In this document: piece after piece, positions 45,921 to 57,600 of the stretch
Layout: each line of letters opens with the position of its first letter
How positions within the stretch are numbered: the stretch's first letter is position 1
Origin: Desmodus rotundus
Lineage: Eukaryota > Chordata > Mammalia > Chiroptera > Phyllostomidae
Direction: 5' to 3'
Assembly (NCBI RefSeq): GCF_022682495.2
Contig: NC_071391.1
Coordinates: 44,607,998-44,671,997 of the forward strand
Length of the DNA: 64,000 bases
Program-made: the position numbers and the translations under genes
The notes under the pieces: generated by a model
What the model saw: only the letters and a program-made list of their open reading frames with translations
Told to the model about the DNA's origin: nothing
Databases searched by the model: none

Positions 45921-46130
45921 CAGGGTCCTGCAGAAGTAGGGCCTGCTTGAGTGTGGTTGATAGGGTAATAATATGGGTGTAATCATTTATAGTTTTAATT
46001 TGAACATTTCATCTAAAATGTCAGATCATGTGATTCAGTGTGATACTGTTGTTACAGAATTACATGCTTATGATTTTGGAAGAAAAGATTTTGTATTTAA
46101 AAAGGGGTGTTATTTCTGCCTGACCTTGCA
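45921..46130. mobile_element. Tc1/mariner-type MITE, copy 2
   Basis: Starts CAGGGTCCTGCAGAAGTAGGGCCTGCTTGAG and ends TTCTGCCTGACCTTGCA. The interior is collinear with the element at 8657-8851 (AATTTGAACATTTCATCTAAAATGTC, GTTACAGAATTACATGCTTATGATTTT, AAAAAGGGGTGTTAT), with about 15 extra bases. Its ends are more decayed than those of copy 1. The frame at 45973-46239 runs through it and is not a gene. Confidence 0.75.
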
Positions 46131-47937
46131 TTTTGCCATAATGTATGTATGGCAACATACAAGAAAATGTCAACTGTACAAAAATGTGATAGTTTACTTC
46201 TTCAGCACATGTGAATACAGATATCTAAGTCTTCTCTGAATGAATATCTTAATTTTAAAAGGTTTGGGGAGCCAGCAGAGAAATGTGAGTAGCTTTATGT
46301 TTCTCTGGAAGTGGTGATATAGGTCACCGAGACCGTCAAGCCCTCAGATAAAGCAGTAATTGAGTTGAAACCTACTTTTGATTAGTTGCTCTGTTTCTCT
46401 ATGCCTGGATTCCTGTCTTACAATCATAGCAGAGCAAAGCAGTAACACATCTACTAAGGAGAAGAAACTCTTTTATTTCACTATGGACTGAGATGGAAGG
46501 GACAGTACTCCTGTTAAGCATCTTCCAGTGTCAGTCTATGGGCTGGGTTATAGTAATTCCCAGCTATGCTACAGTTTCTAGAATAAGAATTTCACCTTAT
46601 AAGAAACACAAGAGTCATATTAATTTATTTATGAATCTAATAATCCAAAATTTGATAAGGTCTATCACAAAAAATATAAGAAAGCATGTAAATATGCACA
46701 GAAAAATATCCTGCAAATTTTTGTCTGAATTAACTCAGCAAAGAGTCATAGAATAGAAATTTTTGACCTAGACACTACAACAAAGCTGTAGTTTGAAAAG
46801 GCAAATAAATAAAAGGGAGGGAGAGGAGGAAAACTGCAATCAGAAAAGTATGTGCAAAAGATACAACTTTACAAAGAAGCACGCGATATTTGGGGAATAG
46901 TTAGAAGTTTGGCATTGCCACATGGAGGCTTTAGAAAAAGTACCTGGTGAAAAGGCTGGGCACAATGGTTTATTTTGTTATTTAAAATACTAATCTGATC
47001 ATGACATGCTTAACTGGTTTACCAGAGTCATATTACATAGGAAATAACGACCAAATCCCAATGCTTAATTTCTTAAATTGCTCTGTGATACTGTACTAAC
47101 CTGTTAACATGTATTAACTAACTGAATCTTCCAACAACCTTTTGGTTTCCCCACTTCATAGTTAAGAAAACTGGGGAGAAAGATATAATCAGTATCTATA
47201 AGACAACTTAAAACTTATTGTGGAAATGTATTTATTTATCTATTTTTTATTTATTTGGAAATAAATGCATTTAATACAAGGATATAAGAAGAGCTTATGA
47301 TAGGAATAAATATAATCAGATGGAAGGGGAAGAAACAGAAGTGATAGAATTACTCATGATAGCTGCTAATTTTCAAGACTTAGTGAACTTTATTTCCTCT
47401 CAGTCAAATATCGTAGCAATTTAAAGTATTGCATAAATGATAATTTTATAAAGCCCTGGTCAGACTGAGAATATTTCCAAGTAACACTGGGACTAATTCT
47501 AATTAAATGTGTAGTCAGCTTAAGGTACTTTACATTCCACCCTAAATAGTGGATAAGTGAGTCATATTCTAGTTTAAAGAAACACTTGATCAGACTTTAC
47601 AAGTTACTACAAGGGAATAAACTGGGTTCAGTATTTATGATCTCATTAAGTTCAACAGATCCATTTCTAATTAAAAACAGTATACAAAGTATGTTAGAGG
47701 GATTAAAAACAATTTTGTAGAATGATAAAAATAATTCTATACTTGTTTCAAAGTTACATTTAAATTGCATCAGTGTAGAAATAGAGTAAATACCATTAGA
47801 ATCAGCGGAAAATACTGAATATTGTTAAGGTATTAACAGTGATAAATTCTTGATAATGCAAAAAACACATGATAATAATCATTTTAAATATTACCTAAAA
47901 CTATTATACAGATTATCAAGTTTAAGTGAAAAGGCTA
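46131..47937. other. Intergenic DNA with a MIR remnant
   Basis: No gene. A minus-strand MIR-like core (CCCCACTTCATAGTTAAGAAAACTGGGG) lies at about 47085-47195. The rest is AT-rich and unassigned. Confidence 0.45.
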
Positions 47938-48059
47938 GCCCTGACTGGGTAGATCAGTTGGCTAGAGCATCATCCTCATATGCCAAGGTTGGGGATTAGA
48001 TTCCCGGTCAGGGCACATGTAAGTATCAACCAATGCTCAAATAAATGGACAACAAATCA

Positions 48060-48104
<45 letters not shown>

Positions 48105-48140
48105 AATCAACCAATAAAAATATTTAAAATAAAAATAAAA
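47938..48140 (+). mobile_element. VES-type SINE with (TC)n tract
   Basis: GCCCTGACTGGGTAGATCAGTTGGCTAGAGCATC (A box), GATTAGATTCCCGGTCAGGGCACATG (B box) and a pure TC run at 48063-48103 before the A-rich tail. Only about 260 bp from another SINE. Confidence 0.85.
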
Positions 48141-48401
48141 AGGCTAATTTTTAAGCATTTGTTTAAAATCATCTTGAAAATATGACTTTAAAAATTACAA
48201 AAACTATTAGGTTAAATGTGACTATGAATTTAACATCTGTGATAGAAAATATTGATTTTTGGCATAAAAGAAATAGTGTGAAATTTGTAGTCGTGCAGAA
48301 TTGTGTTAAAATTCTTGCCTCTCAGCCATTCTTTGAGATGACATTGTATCATCTATAACACTCTGGGCTTTTATTTCTTAACTGGTAAAATTGAAAAGAC
48401 A

Positions 48402-48612
48402 GCCCTGGCTGGTGTGGCTCAGTGGATTCATTGCAGGCCTGTGAACCAAAGGGTCACTGGTTCAATTCCCAGCCAGGGCACAGGCCTAGGTTGTGGGCCA
48501 GGTACCTGGATGAGGGTGTGCAAGAGGCAACTGATTTATTTCTCTAGCACACTGATACTTCTCTTCCTCTCTCCCTGCCTTTCCCTCTGTCTAAAAAATT
48601 AATTAATAAAAA
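48402..48612 (+). mobile_element. VES-type SINE
   Basis: GCCCTGGCTGGTGTGGCTCAGTGGATT (A box), CACTGGTTCAATTCCCAGCCAGGGCACAGG (B box) and the TCTCTTCCTCTCTCCCTGCC block before an A-rich end. Both Pol III promoter boxes are recognisable. It sits about 400 bases upstream of the next OR gene. Confidence 0.92.
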
Positions 48613-48941
48613 CAAAGGAAATTGGGCTAAATGAATTTTAAGATCCATTCCATTGATAATATCAGATATTTCTAATTTAGCCTTATGATTAAATCAGATT
48701 GTGGAGTCAAAATGTGATAATGAGTTTTATTGTACATATATGTTAAAGGTGTTGGGATTCTTTGTTTTATTTTGTTTTGTTTCTTAACAAATTTGTGATT
48801 CATGACTTGATTTACATTAAGTATTTTGTGTCTGGTTTTTACCTAGTGGTTTCTAAGTTTTGTTCACTATAAATCACAACCCTTTTATGTTTTCTAACAT
48901 GATGTTTTGGGATCTTCCAGATGTGTTTTTCATTTGTTACC

Positions 48942-48943
48942 AG
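48942..48943 (+). other. Predicted 3' splice site of the second OR52 gene
   Basis: GTGTTTTTCATTTGTTACCAG places AG at 48942-48943, 81 bases before the ATG at 49025. Another AG with a shorter tract is at 48919-48920. Confidence 0.45.
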
Positions 48944-49024
48944 ATCTGGTGTGATGATCTTGGTGGAAAACTTATGCCCCAGAAAGGAGGATTCCATTTA
49001 CAAAAGACAGAGAGCAGCAGCACA

Positions 49025-49969
49025 ATGGGTCCAGCCAATAAATCTCAAACATCCCCTAACACCTTCTTGCTGATGGGCATCCCGGGACTAGAGCACCTGC
49101 ATGTCTGGATTGGGATTCCCTTCTGCTCCTTGTACATAGTGGCCGTGGTGGGGAATGTGACCATCCTGGCCGTGGTGAGGGCAGAGCGAAGCCTCCACGA
49201 GCCTATGTTCCTCTTTCTGTGCATGCTGTCGGTCACGGACCTGGTCCTCTCCACATCTACGCTGCCCCGCATGCTCTGTCTCTTCTGGCTTGGAGCCCGT
49301 GACATCGCCTTTGATGCCTGCTTGGCCCAAATGTTCTTCATCCACAGCTTTACTGCCATGGAATCAGGCTTCTTTTTGGCCATGGCTATTGACCGTTATG
49401 TGGCTATTTGTCATCCACTGCGCCATACCACCATTCTCACCCATGCTCACATTGCCAAAATGGGAGCTTCTGTTGTACTCCGGGGAGTAGTATTCTTTTC
49501 TCCACATCCCATCCTGCTCAAACAACTGCCCTACTGCAGGACCCGAATAATTGCCCACACCTATTGTGAGTTCATGGCTGTGGTGAAGCTCGCCTGTGTG
49601 GACACAGGAGCCACCAAGCGTTACAGCCTCAGTGTGGCCTCTGTCATTGGTTCCTGTGATGGCTTTTTCATTGCTGTCTCTTATGTTCTAATCCTCCGTG
49701 CAGTTTTTCACCTTCCATCACGGGAAGCAAGTCTTAAAGCTTTAGGCACATGTGGCTCTCATGTCTGTGTAATCCTTGTTTTCTACTCCACAGCTGTGTT
49801 TACCTTCCTCACTCACCGCTTTGGCCACAATGTGGCCCCCCAGATTCATATCTTTATTGCTAATATGTATCTTCTGGTCCCACCTTTTCTTAACCCCATT
49901 GTATATGGTGTCAGGACAAAGAAAATTAGAGACTATGTACTTAGTTTTCTGAAGGTAAAATTTTCCTGA
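49025..49969 (+). CDS. Olfactory receptor, class I, OR52-type
   Basis: Intact 314-residue odorant GPCR. The frame extends upstream to 48860, but that codon is TTG; ATG 49025 gives the expected length and places the sequon N5-K-S at the N-terminus. Visible marks: IPGLEHLHVWIGIPFCS from 19, the TM1 Asn at 44, HEPMFLF at 59-65, FDACLAQMFFIHSF around 96-109, MAIDRYVAICHPLRH at 120-134 with a canonical DRY, AHTYCEFMAVVKLAC at 177-191, GTCGSHVCVI at 241-250, THRFGHN at 263-269 and PPFLNPIVYGVRTKKIR in TM7. All loop cysteines (99, 171, 181, 191) are present, so it looks functional. It lies in the region where human carries OR52Z1/OR52A-type genes, but I could not settle the orthologue from memory. 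Confidence 0.94.
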   Translation: MGPANKSQTSPNTFLLMGIPGLEHLHVWIGIPFCSLYIVAVVGNVTILAVVRAERSLHEPMFLFLCMLSVTDLVLSTSTLPRMLCLFWLGARDIAFDACLAQMFFIHSFTAMESGFFLAMAIDRYVAICHPLRHTTILTHAHIAKMGASVVLRGVVFFSPHPILLKQLPYCRTRIIAHTYCEFMAVVKLACVDTGATKRYSLSVASVIGSCDGFFIAVSYVLILRAVFHLPSREASLKALGTCGSHVCVILVFYSTAVFTFLTHRFGHNVAPQIHIFIANMYLLVPPFLNPIVYGVRTKKIRDYVLSFLKVKFS

Positions 49970-50874
49970 TTATGTTGAAATTGTTTGTAGAGACAGCATC
50001 AGAATGGGAAGAAAAGTGTGCAAACACTTTCTTTCTTTCTCATAACAGACATGATATTTTCTCCTGCTGAAATCAAACATTTTATCAGATTTCAATAAGG
50101 AAGCGTGACCACACATAATAGAAATTTCCCAACTCTAATGGAACTAATAGGCATATTGTATTTTGTGTGCACCTGAATTGTAGGGAGCTTACTTAGATCT
50201 TCGTGAATTTGAGAGGGATCCCCTTCTGCTCCCTGCTATTACTGATCTTCTGTGGTATAAATGGAGGTAGTAGTATAATTTCCAATAGAGAATGATTCAA
50301 AAGTGAAGATACTCGTAAGAACCTCAAAATATTCCAAAGGAAGTATATACGGTTGAAAAATTAATGATTACTCAATATTATATAGAAAAGTCAATATAAC
50401 AAGGTTCATGTCCTCTGAATACAACAAATACTTGTGTGTTATTTTCTCAGGAATTGACACATAAAAAGTTGTTAAAACAGTAATGTAGAACAGTTCAATA
50501 TTGCAATAACCCAGATTCGAGTCCACAGATTACTGTATTAAAGTTTGTGAATTGCCCTTCTACTGTTTCTTTTGTTATTATAAATCCCTTGCACTCTCTG
50601 TTCTATTTGCAAAGACTCCAACATTGAGTCAAATAATAAGTCTCTTTATATCTTCACAGTTTTCCTTAGACTGTTTCTCTCTGTCTAGACACCTTCTTAC
50701 CTACAAAGAACTTAGTTATTCTTCAAGGTACAGTATCTGCTCAAGCTCCATCACCTTATCAGAAAGTTTATTTCCTCAGGTAAAACTAACTAAAACCTGC
50801 CCTTACCATCATGAGAAAGAAATGTCATTATATATTGTAGTTAACTCTTAATAGCCTTTTATCAATTAAATTAT
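49970..50874. other. 3' flank of the second OR52, nothing assigned
   Basis: AT-rich, no supported gene. The short frame at 50552-50851 has no recognisable product. Confidence 0.4.
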
Positions 50875-51110
50875 TATTAGAGGTTAAGTGCACTGGCTGT
50901 AGAGTCAGCATTCCTGGATTCATCACTTATCTCTACCACTTACTATCTATGTATATTCAGACCTTTTCTGGGCCTTGTTTTCATAATCAATAAAATGGGG
51001 ATCATAAGATTTCCTTCCCTATAGAAGTTTCAGGATTAAATGAGTGATAGCATATAAAAAGACACTTAAATTAGTGTGATACATTAAGCCTTTAATAAAT
51101 AAACATTACT
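50875..51110 (+). mobile_element. MIR SINE, plus strand
   Basis: GAGGTTAAGTGCACTGGCTGTAGAGTCAGC, CTACCACTTACTATCTATGTATA, TAAAATGGGGATCATAAGATTTCC, AGGATTAAATGAGTGATAGCATATAAA and a CCTTTAATAAATAAACATTA end track nearly the whole MIR consensus. Confidence 0.8.
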
Positions 51111-51219
51111 TAACTATAGATTATCATAGTGAGTATAATTTTGTATATTTATTTTGTGAGACATATGTATGTACAATGTACTCACTCATACACACATATA
51201 TCATCATCATAATCACCAG

Positions 51220-51340
51220 AGTGTTAGTCTGATTTTACAAATGAGAAATTTGGACTCGGATAGATTAAATAATTTCCTCAGTATCACATATTGATTAAAT
51301 GGTGCAGCTTGGATTTAAATAAACACAAAGGCACTTAGTC
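51220..51340 (-). mobile_element. MIR SINE, minus strand
   Basis: TTTTACAAATGAGAAATTTGGACTCGG, AGATTAAATAATTTCCTCAGTATCACATATTGATTAAATGGTGCAGC and TTGGATTTAAA form the reverse-complement MIR core. It lies tail-to-tail with the plus-strand MIR before it. Confidence 0.7.
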
Positions 51341-51939
51341 CATGTATAAAAACTATCCTTTATTTACTTTTTAACACTGATACCTCTCAGTGTCCTATAT
51401 GCATTTAATGAAAGCTTCTAAAGGAAGGAAGGAATAATAAGATGTTTGAATGTATGTGTCATATATTTTAGAACTCCTAATTATGTGATGGTTATAAATA
51501 AGAATAAAAACCATAAGGATAGGATTGGTGATCTTTTTGTAAGATAATGGAGAAAAATGACAATGACAGTAGGAGTAGGGACAGATCTCTCCTGGGCTAA
51601 AGAGAATCTGTGGGGAAATGGAAGCTTTAAGACTATTGGCATTATGTTAGATGTGTCCTGAAGATGCACTGCCCAATCTGGACCTTCTCACTGTATTTTC
51701 TTTTTATTCGGAGTACCATGAATTAGGAAATTTAATTGTAATATATTTATTGACAAGTATCAGGGTTGTTTCTATGTGAGGTTTGGAAACATGAACTAAG
51801 GAGTTAGCACTCACACGCTATCTCTCAATGGAAATGTTCACCAATAGTAACAAACACAAAACTAAATCTTCAAACACCATACCTTAAATTCTAGTCGAGA
51901 TAAAGAAGATATGTAACTTATTTATATATTCATACAATA
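51341..51939. other. Intergenic DNA, nothing assigned
   Basis: AT-rich. No gene or clear repeat. Confidence 0.4.
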
Positions 51940-52520
51940 AAAATTTAATTATGGAGGAGGTAAAATGTGCCAGATTCTAAGGAGAAGGGAGCAAAACAGA
52001 AGTCTATGTCTCCGGGAGTTTATATTCTGATGGAAGTGACATAACCAAGTGATGCTCAAATGCATAATTACACTGGATAGTGAGTGTTGCCAAGTAATAA
52101 TACAGATTTCTATAAGGGCACATAACATGGAATTTGACCTGGTCTAGGAGAATTAAGGGAAGCTTCCTTAAAAATGACATTTATTTCAGTGCTGAGTGGA
52201 AGTTAACTAGCTGAAGAAAGAAACAGAGGTCATGAAACTGGGTGGTGATGTCACTGGGAGAGAGAACAGGATGGGTGAACATGTGTGGGTCTTAAGATAG
52301 GAAGGGGTGCCATGCATTCCAAGAACTGAAGGAGATCCATTTCATGGGCTGAAATACAGAGGTGGAAATGAGTTGCTGAGCAAGCCTAGGATAGTAGCAT
52401 GCAGGGGTGTATAGTGCATGCTAAGGATTCTTAATTTTATCCTAAAACAATGAGAAAGAGAGTGTAAGTTTTATGCACAAGAGTGACATAATCAGGTTTG
52501 TATTTTAAAAGGATCATTGC
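51940..52520 (-). mobile_element. Ancient LINE-like repeat (L2-like), interrupted by L1
   Basis: GTGCCAGATTCTAAGGAG, GGGAGTTTATATTCTGATGG, TTAAGGGAAGCTTCCTT, GAACTGAAGGAGATCC and GTGACATAATCAGGTTTGTATTTTAAAAGGATCA follow the same ancient consensus as 23845-24850. The pattern appears to resume at about 54420-54600 (TTTTAGGAGGTTATAAAATTTTTC, GACTTGATCCAGACTGCAGTC), so the L1 from 52521 probably landed inside it. Confidence 0.5.
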
Positions 52521-53775
52521 AGGCTTCCAGTCCAAGATGGCAGCACAGGAAGACCCTGAGCTCACCTCTTCCCAGGAACATAATGAATTTACACTTACAG
52601 ACAGAACAATATCCTCTGAAGAAAAACTGAGGGCTGAAGGAACAGCTTCTGTACAACAAATGAGAGAGAGAGAGAGGAGAGAGAAAAACAGGTCTCCATG
52701 CAGCATTTTCCAGCTCTAGCTTCCAGTTGCCCAACTTACACCCACCCTAGCACAGCTCCTGCTGAGGTATAGCTTGTCCCCAGAACTTTCTGCAGAGTAC
52801 ACCTGCTTCAGCTGTAGCCCCAGGGTCTTACCCCCAGGAATCTACAGCTCTAACCCACTCCAGCTTCAGCTCTAAGTCTGGTGGGGCTTGCTCCTGGGAC
52901 TACCTGAGGCTGATCCCATTTAAGCTACAACTCCAACTGACCTTCCAAGGTGGTCCTAGTGCAGGTTGCCTCCATGTGGCCCATGCACCCTCCATCTCCA
53001 GCTAGCCTGCCAAATACACCTAGCACAAAGAGTCTGGAAGAAGGCACCTCATACATAAGGTCATTCCTTCGAGACCAGAAGAGATTGCTGTTTCACCTAT
53101 TTCATAGAAACAAATACATAAAGACAGCCAAGTGAGAAGACAGATTAATATGTTCCAAATGAAAGACCAAGATAAACCCCCAGAAAAAGAACTAAATGAA
53201 ACAGAGACAAGCAATCCATCAAATAAAGAGTTAAAACACTGGTTATAACAATGCTCAATGATCTCAGTGAGAACTTCAACAAACAGATAGAAAATATAAA
53301 CAAGAGATAGAAAGTATTTAAAAAGTCAGAAAGTAATACAATAACTGAAATGAAGAATATATTAGTGGGAATCAACAGCAGATTAGATGAAGCAGAGGAC
53401 CCAATCAGTGATTTGGAAGACAAGGTAGCACAAAACACCGACTAAGAGCAGCAAAAAAGAAATAGGAATTTAAAAAATGAGAACAGTTTAAGCAACCTCT
53501 GGGACAACATCAAACATACCAACATTGAATTATAGAGGTCCCAGAAGGAGAAGAGAGAGAGAAAGGGACAGAAAACCAATTGAAAGAAATAATGGCTGAA
53601 AATTTTCCCAACCTGGTGAAGGAGGCAGACATTCAGATCCAAGAAGTTCAGGGAGTCCCGAAGAAGATGTATCCAAAAAACCCTAAACCCAGACGCATTA
53701 TGATTAGAATGCCAATAGTTAAATCAACAAGAATTCTTCAAAACTTCCAAACTGGAAACAGAAACAAATAAACTG
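52521..53775 (+). mobile_element. L1 5' UTR and ORF1 fragment
   Basis: TTCCAGTCCAAGATGGCAGC resembles an L1 5' UTR start. Further on, ATGCTCAATGATCTCAGTGAGAACTTCAAC and GAAGAGAGAGAGAAAGGGACAG lead into a frame at 53580-53771 whose MAENFPNLVKEADIQIQEVQ and PKPRRIMIRMP strings are the middle of L1 ORF1p (the RNA-binding protein). Stops interrupt the frame before it. Unlike the other L1 copies here, this one keeps 5' sequence rather than the 3' end. Its right boundary, possibly near 54400, is unclear. Confidence 0.75.
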
Positions 53776-55128
53776 AATTGCATAACAAATGGGTAACAAT
53801 CATATTAAAGAAAAGTGGGAAAGAAAGAATCCAAGTAACTTTTAGCTATAGGAGTTTCACTCCACTCAGCTGAAGATAAAAACGCCAAAAAAACTGCAAA
53901 GAAAACTTAAATGTGACTTAATAGGTTAGTTATTTATTACAAAGGGGAAAAATAGTGATTCTAAAGTAGAGAAACTTGGAGGCTATGTCCAGGTTTTGGT
54001 GATTAAAGTTCACATCACCAATGTGGGAACAAGTCACAATAGCCTGCTACCAGAGAGGATCAATAAGAAAGAACATATGGAGGGAACTGGATTTGAACAA
54101 TAAAAAAAGTAAGAAGAAAAAAAGAAAGAACATAGTGTCAATTCTAGGGTATTTCTGCCACCTATGCATAACCTGAACCTAATGAAGTAACAGACAAATT
54201 CAAATAAAGGTACATTCTACAAACTAACTGGCCCCATCTCTTCAAAATGTTGAAGTTGAGAGGACAAGGAATGGCTAAGATTGATCCAAATGAAGGAAAG
54301 CTGAAGAAACATGACAACTAAAATGCAAAAGGTGACTTCGGATTGGTTCCTGGACATGAAAGATTCTTACTACACGGGATAGTTAAGACAATGAGTGACA
54401 TCTGAATTTCTTTTCTAAATAATGTGACTGCAATGAGGAAAGTAGGTTGAGACAAGGAATGAAAGGAATGGGAAAAAAACCCTTTTAGGAGGTTATAAAA
54501 TTTTTCTAAGACAATATGATAATGACTTGATCCAGACTGCAGTCATAATGGAAGAATCAAATCGATCTGAGTACCCTGAATATATTGTAGTTTAGGCTGT
54601 GGAATATGGCTAATTGAAGACTTTGACAAGCTCACGGGTTGTGTGACTGCAATATTATTTTAGGCCTAGAGTCTAGAGTAGATGATTGATGAAGAACCTG
54701 TGTGTATATGGTATGCATTTATTTATATAAAATATTTGGAGACCTACAATTTTCCAGGCCCTGGAGAAATAACAGTCAACAAACAGAGCCCCAATCACTA
54801 CCTTCAGAATGTTTATATTTGACCACTTTCCCCAACAAAGTTCCTTAAGAATTTCTCAACAGTTTTTCTCCTTCTTTTACATTTACTCACGAGTAAGCTT
54901 CTGACTTCTGCCAAGTCTTTCTGAAACTCAGTCTCTCTTAAACTTGATATTGTGCAATATATTTTCTAAAGCTTCTCCATCTATTCTACTTTAATCTCAC
55001 ATCTCTGTTTCTTTTATATATTTTATAAAACAGTGGCCTTAATTTAGTCAATTAAAATTTACTGAGTGAATACATTTTTCCAGCTTTTTGTGGATCCTAA
55101 TCACATCTAGGAAATCAAGACTCTTCAT
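53776..55128. other. Decayed L1 continuation and ancient repeats
   Basis: No gene. After 53775 the L1 match fades. The ancient repeat of 51940 seems to resume near 54420-54600. A further minus-strand relative (TTTTCCAGGCCCTGGAGAAATAACAGTCAACAAACAGAGCCC) lies at about 54715-54830. Confidence 0.4.
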
Positions 55129-55249
55129 TTCTGTTTAAGTTTTGCTGCTGGAGCCCTCAAGGTCATGGGAAATTAAAATGTTTTAAACTATTGATTTTGG
55201 AGCAAGCTGTAGCAATTTGTATACGATTACAGCTGTAAACAGCTCTGCC
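55129..55249. repeat. Duplicated 120-bp unit, copy A
   Basis: TTCTGTTTAAGTTTTGCTGC, GGTCATGGGAAATTAAAATGTTTTAAACTATTGATTTTGGAGCAAGCTGTAGCAATTTGTAT and ACAGCTCTGC recur with modest divergence at 57439-57556. In both places an L1 3' end of the same subtype follows. Confidence 0.8.
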
Positions 55250-55446
55250 TTACTTTACTCCAAGTGCTCTTGAATTTCATTCTAAGTGATCCCCCAGTCC
55301 TTACGCTTCTTCCTAGAGTTCCTAAACCACAGACTTAAACTCCCTCAACACACCAACAATTAGTTTCACAGTGCTCCTAAACATCCAATTATTTTAAATT
55401 TTAATTAAATTCATAGAGGTAACATTGTTTAGTATCCTTATATATA

Positions 55447-55573
55447 TAAAGGACACATGGACAAAATCAAAGAGGGGTAGGATCAAGGGTGGGAAGTGGG
55501 GATGGCTGGGGTGGGGAAGAGAGGTGGGAGAAAAATGGAGACAACTGTACCTGAACAACAATAAAAAAAATGT
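55447..55573 (+). mobile_element. L1 3'-end fragment
   Basis: AAAGGACACATGGACAAAATCAAAGAGGGGTAGGATCAAGGGTGGGAAGTGGGGATGGCTGGGG and the terminal GAGACAACTGTACCTGAACAACAATAAAA. Nearly the same as the fragment at 57601. Older L1-like sequence (TTTCAGGTGTACAACTG) follows at about 55629-55720. Confidence 0.85.
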
Positions 55574-55729
55574 GAAAAAATATATAAATAAATATTATGC
55601 TAAGTGAAAAAAATAACCTTATATAAGTTTCAGGTGTACAACTGTATAATACATCTGTATAGTCCATTGTGTGCTCACTACCCAAAGTCTACTCTCTTTC
55701 TGTCCCTTCAACCACACCTGCTATCCTCA

Positions 55730-56764
55730 ATGACTACCTCTAGCCTTTATTCCCCACAATATCCAAGCTAAGTAAAGCACTTTGCCTAACAGAGAGGCCA
55801 CTAGAGACCCAGGGGGTGGAGGGGTGGGGAGCAGGACAAACCAGCATAAATCTGCTTCCAGCTCAGGCACTCCATCTTAATCTGGACATCAACAGAACTT
55901 TTCCACACCTCAAGTGGACACCTGCTTTGCTGGTCCTGGGACTCACAACCATCCACAACCATCTACAGGTACTATTCCAGGAAGAGAAAGAAAAAGAGAG
56001 AGGGAAAAGAGTAGAAAATCCTGGGATGCAAAATCATGTAGGAAAAAAGATTCCTAAATAACAATCACCAACCTTTATAAGTCCATGGTTGGGATCTGCA
56101 ATCTTTAGAATGCCCAGTGACATTCGTTAGGAAATAATAACTATATTCCTAATTTTTTAAACCTAAATTGATGGTCTCTTTACTTACAATTAATGTTGTT
56201 ATAGCTGCTGGCAATTATTTCTGATAGCTCTGCCAAAACTTTACCATGTTGCTTAAAGCTCTAATAATATCCTAATGTCCCAACCACATAGAGAATTTTC
56301 ATCTGCAATATTCCTGACCGATGATCATTCAATTTCTACCTGATAATGAGCTTTTGGTTCCACAGGGTATCTTTTCTGTTTGAGTTTGTGATAAGGTCCT
56401 TTCTCCTATTAAACTAAAATACACTTTTTATATTTTTTAAGCATCTTTTATTTGGCCAGGTATCTATCTCTGGTGACACTAAATATTTTTTTCACTCAAG
56501 CATATAATGAATGTAAAAATATTTGAGGATAAAATTACCAGAGCCATCAAATCTTTCTCCTTAGGTTGTCAATTCAAGACTATTAATTATCCTAGTTATA
56601 GTCCTTGCAAGAGACAAAACACAAAAAAACATTGTTTTGCATCTCTCATTTAACTTTGTACTTCCCAGAAAAAGAAAAAAGTTTGAATTTTTAAAACACC
56701 AAAATGTTCAAAGGAGTTTGTCAGGAATAGTACGTGTTTTATACAATGTTGGAATTTAATAATG
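55730..56764. other. Intergenic DNA, nothing assigned
   Basis: No supported gene. The frame at 55816-56061 has no recognisable domain. Confidence 0.4.
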
Positions 56765-57115
56765 GATTTAATCCTCATTACAATATTTAAGGCAACCCTC
56801 ATCCCACTTTTGAGATGAAGAAATGAGGTTGAAAGTGACCAGAGTGGAGGGGGAATAACGGTGGAAAAAAGGGGAGGGGACTAGACAAAGAACATGTATG
56901 AATGACCCACAGACAGGACAACAGTGTGGGAATTGACTGTGGGAATGGGAGGTGGGATGGGCAGAGGAGGGCACGCGGAGGGGGAAATTGGCACAATTGT
57001 AATAGAATAAGGTTTTTTTACATGATTTCAAGAAAAGGATAAAAAAGAAATGAGATTCAAAGCCTTAAACCACTTGGTCAAATCAGATAGAGTGGCAGGG
57101 CTGAAACTGTATCTC
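56765..57115 (-). mobile_element. MIR split by an L1 insertion
   Basis: The left half (56765-56835, ATCCCACTTTTGAGATGAAGAAATGAGG) and right half (57045-57115, CACTTGGTCAAATCAGATAGAGTGGCAGGGCTG) are the two parts of one minus-strand MIR core. They are separated by an L1 3' end at 56836-57044 that carries its own target duplication. Confidence 0.7.
56836..57044 (+). mobile_element. L1 3' end inserted in MIR, with target duplication
   Basis: A 209-bp G-rich L1 3' UTR-like insert (AACAGTGTGGGAATTGACTGTGGG, GGCACAATTGTAATAGAATAAGG, A-rich end). Flanking direct repeats AAGAAATGAGGTTGAAAG (56818-56835) and AAGAAATGAGATTCAAAG (57045-57062) match at 16 of 18 bases. Confidence 0.8.
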
Positions 57116-57438
57116 AGACATATATTATCTCAAAGACCTTGCTATTTTTACCATACCAAGTTAACTTCCAGGAGACCTACCTGTCTTTCAGCTATGGTAT
57201 GCCTTTTAGCAAATGCAGCTGATATTGGAAATACTTAGATCTGAACAGCTCAATTTTATGATATATATTTGCCTTACTTTAACAGATATGTCACTCTATG
57301 TTGTGTGTTTAAATATTTAGTGTAAATTAATTACCATAAAAGACAAATAATCAAGTTCATTAACAACTAAAAGGGCACAATATTAATATTACTGTACTTT
57401 TATTTTTAAAGCAACTTTGTGTTACATTTTTTCATCCT

Positions 57439-57556
57439 AATTTCAGTTTAAGTTTTGCTCATGGTCACAGGAAATTAAAGTGTTTTAAAGTACAGATTTT
57501 GGAGCGACCTGTAGCAATTTGTATGTAATTAGGAATATCCACATACAGCTCTGCAG
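57439..57556. repeat. Duplicated 120-bp unit, copy B
   Basis: Counterpart of 55129-55249, collinear including AAATTAAAGTGTTTTAAAGTACAGATTTTGGAGCGACCTGTAGCAATTTGTATG and CAGCTCTGC. Confidence 0.8.
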
Positions 57557-57600
57557 CAGTTTTTTAAAATAAACTTTTAAAAGCTTATTTTAAACAAATT

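Noticed and set aside
48402..48480. tRNA-like sequence with A and B boxes
   Set aside because: It is the head of a VES SINE. It lacks a complete cloverleaf and is followed by the SINE body and tail, so it is not a tRNA gene.
48860..49024. 55-residue N-terminal extension of the second OR52 gene
   Set aside because: It begins at TTG, contains likely splice acceptors, and does not resemble an OR N-terminus.
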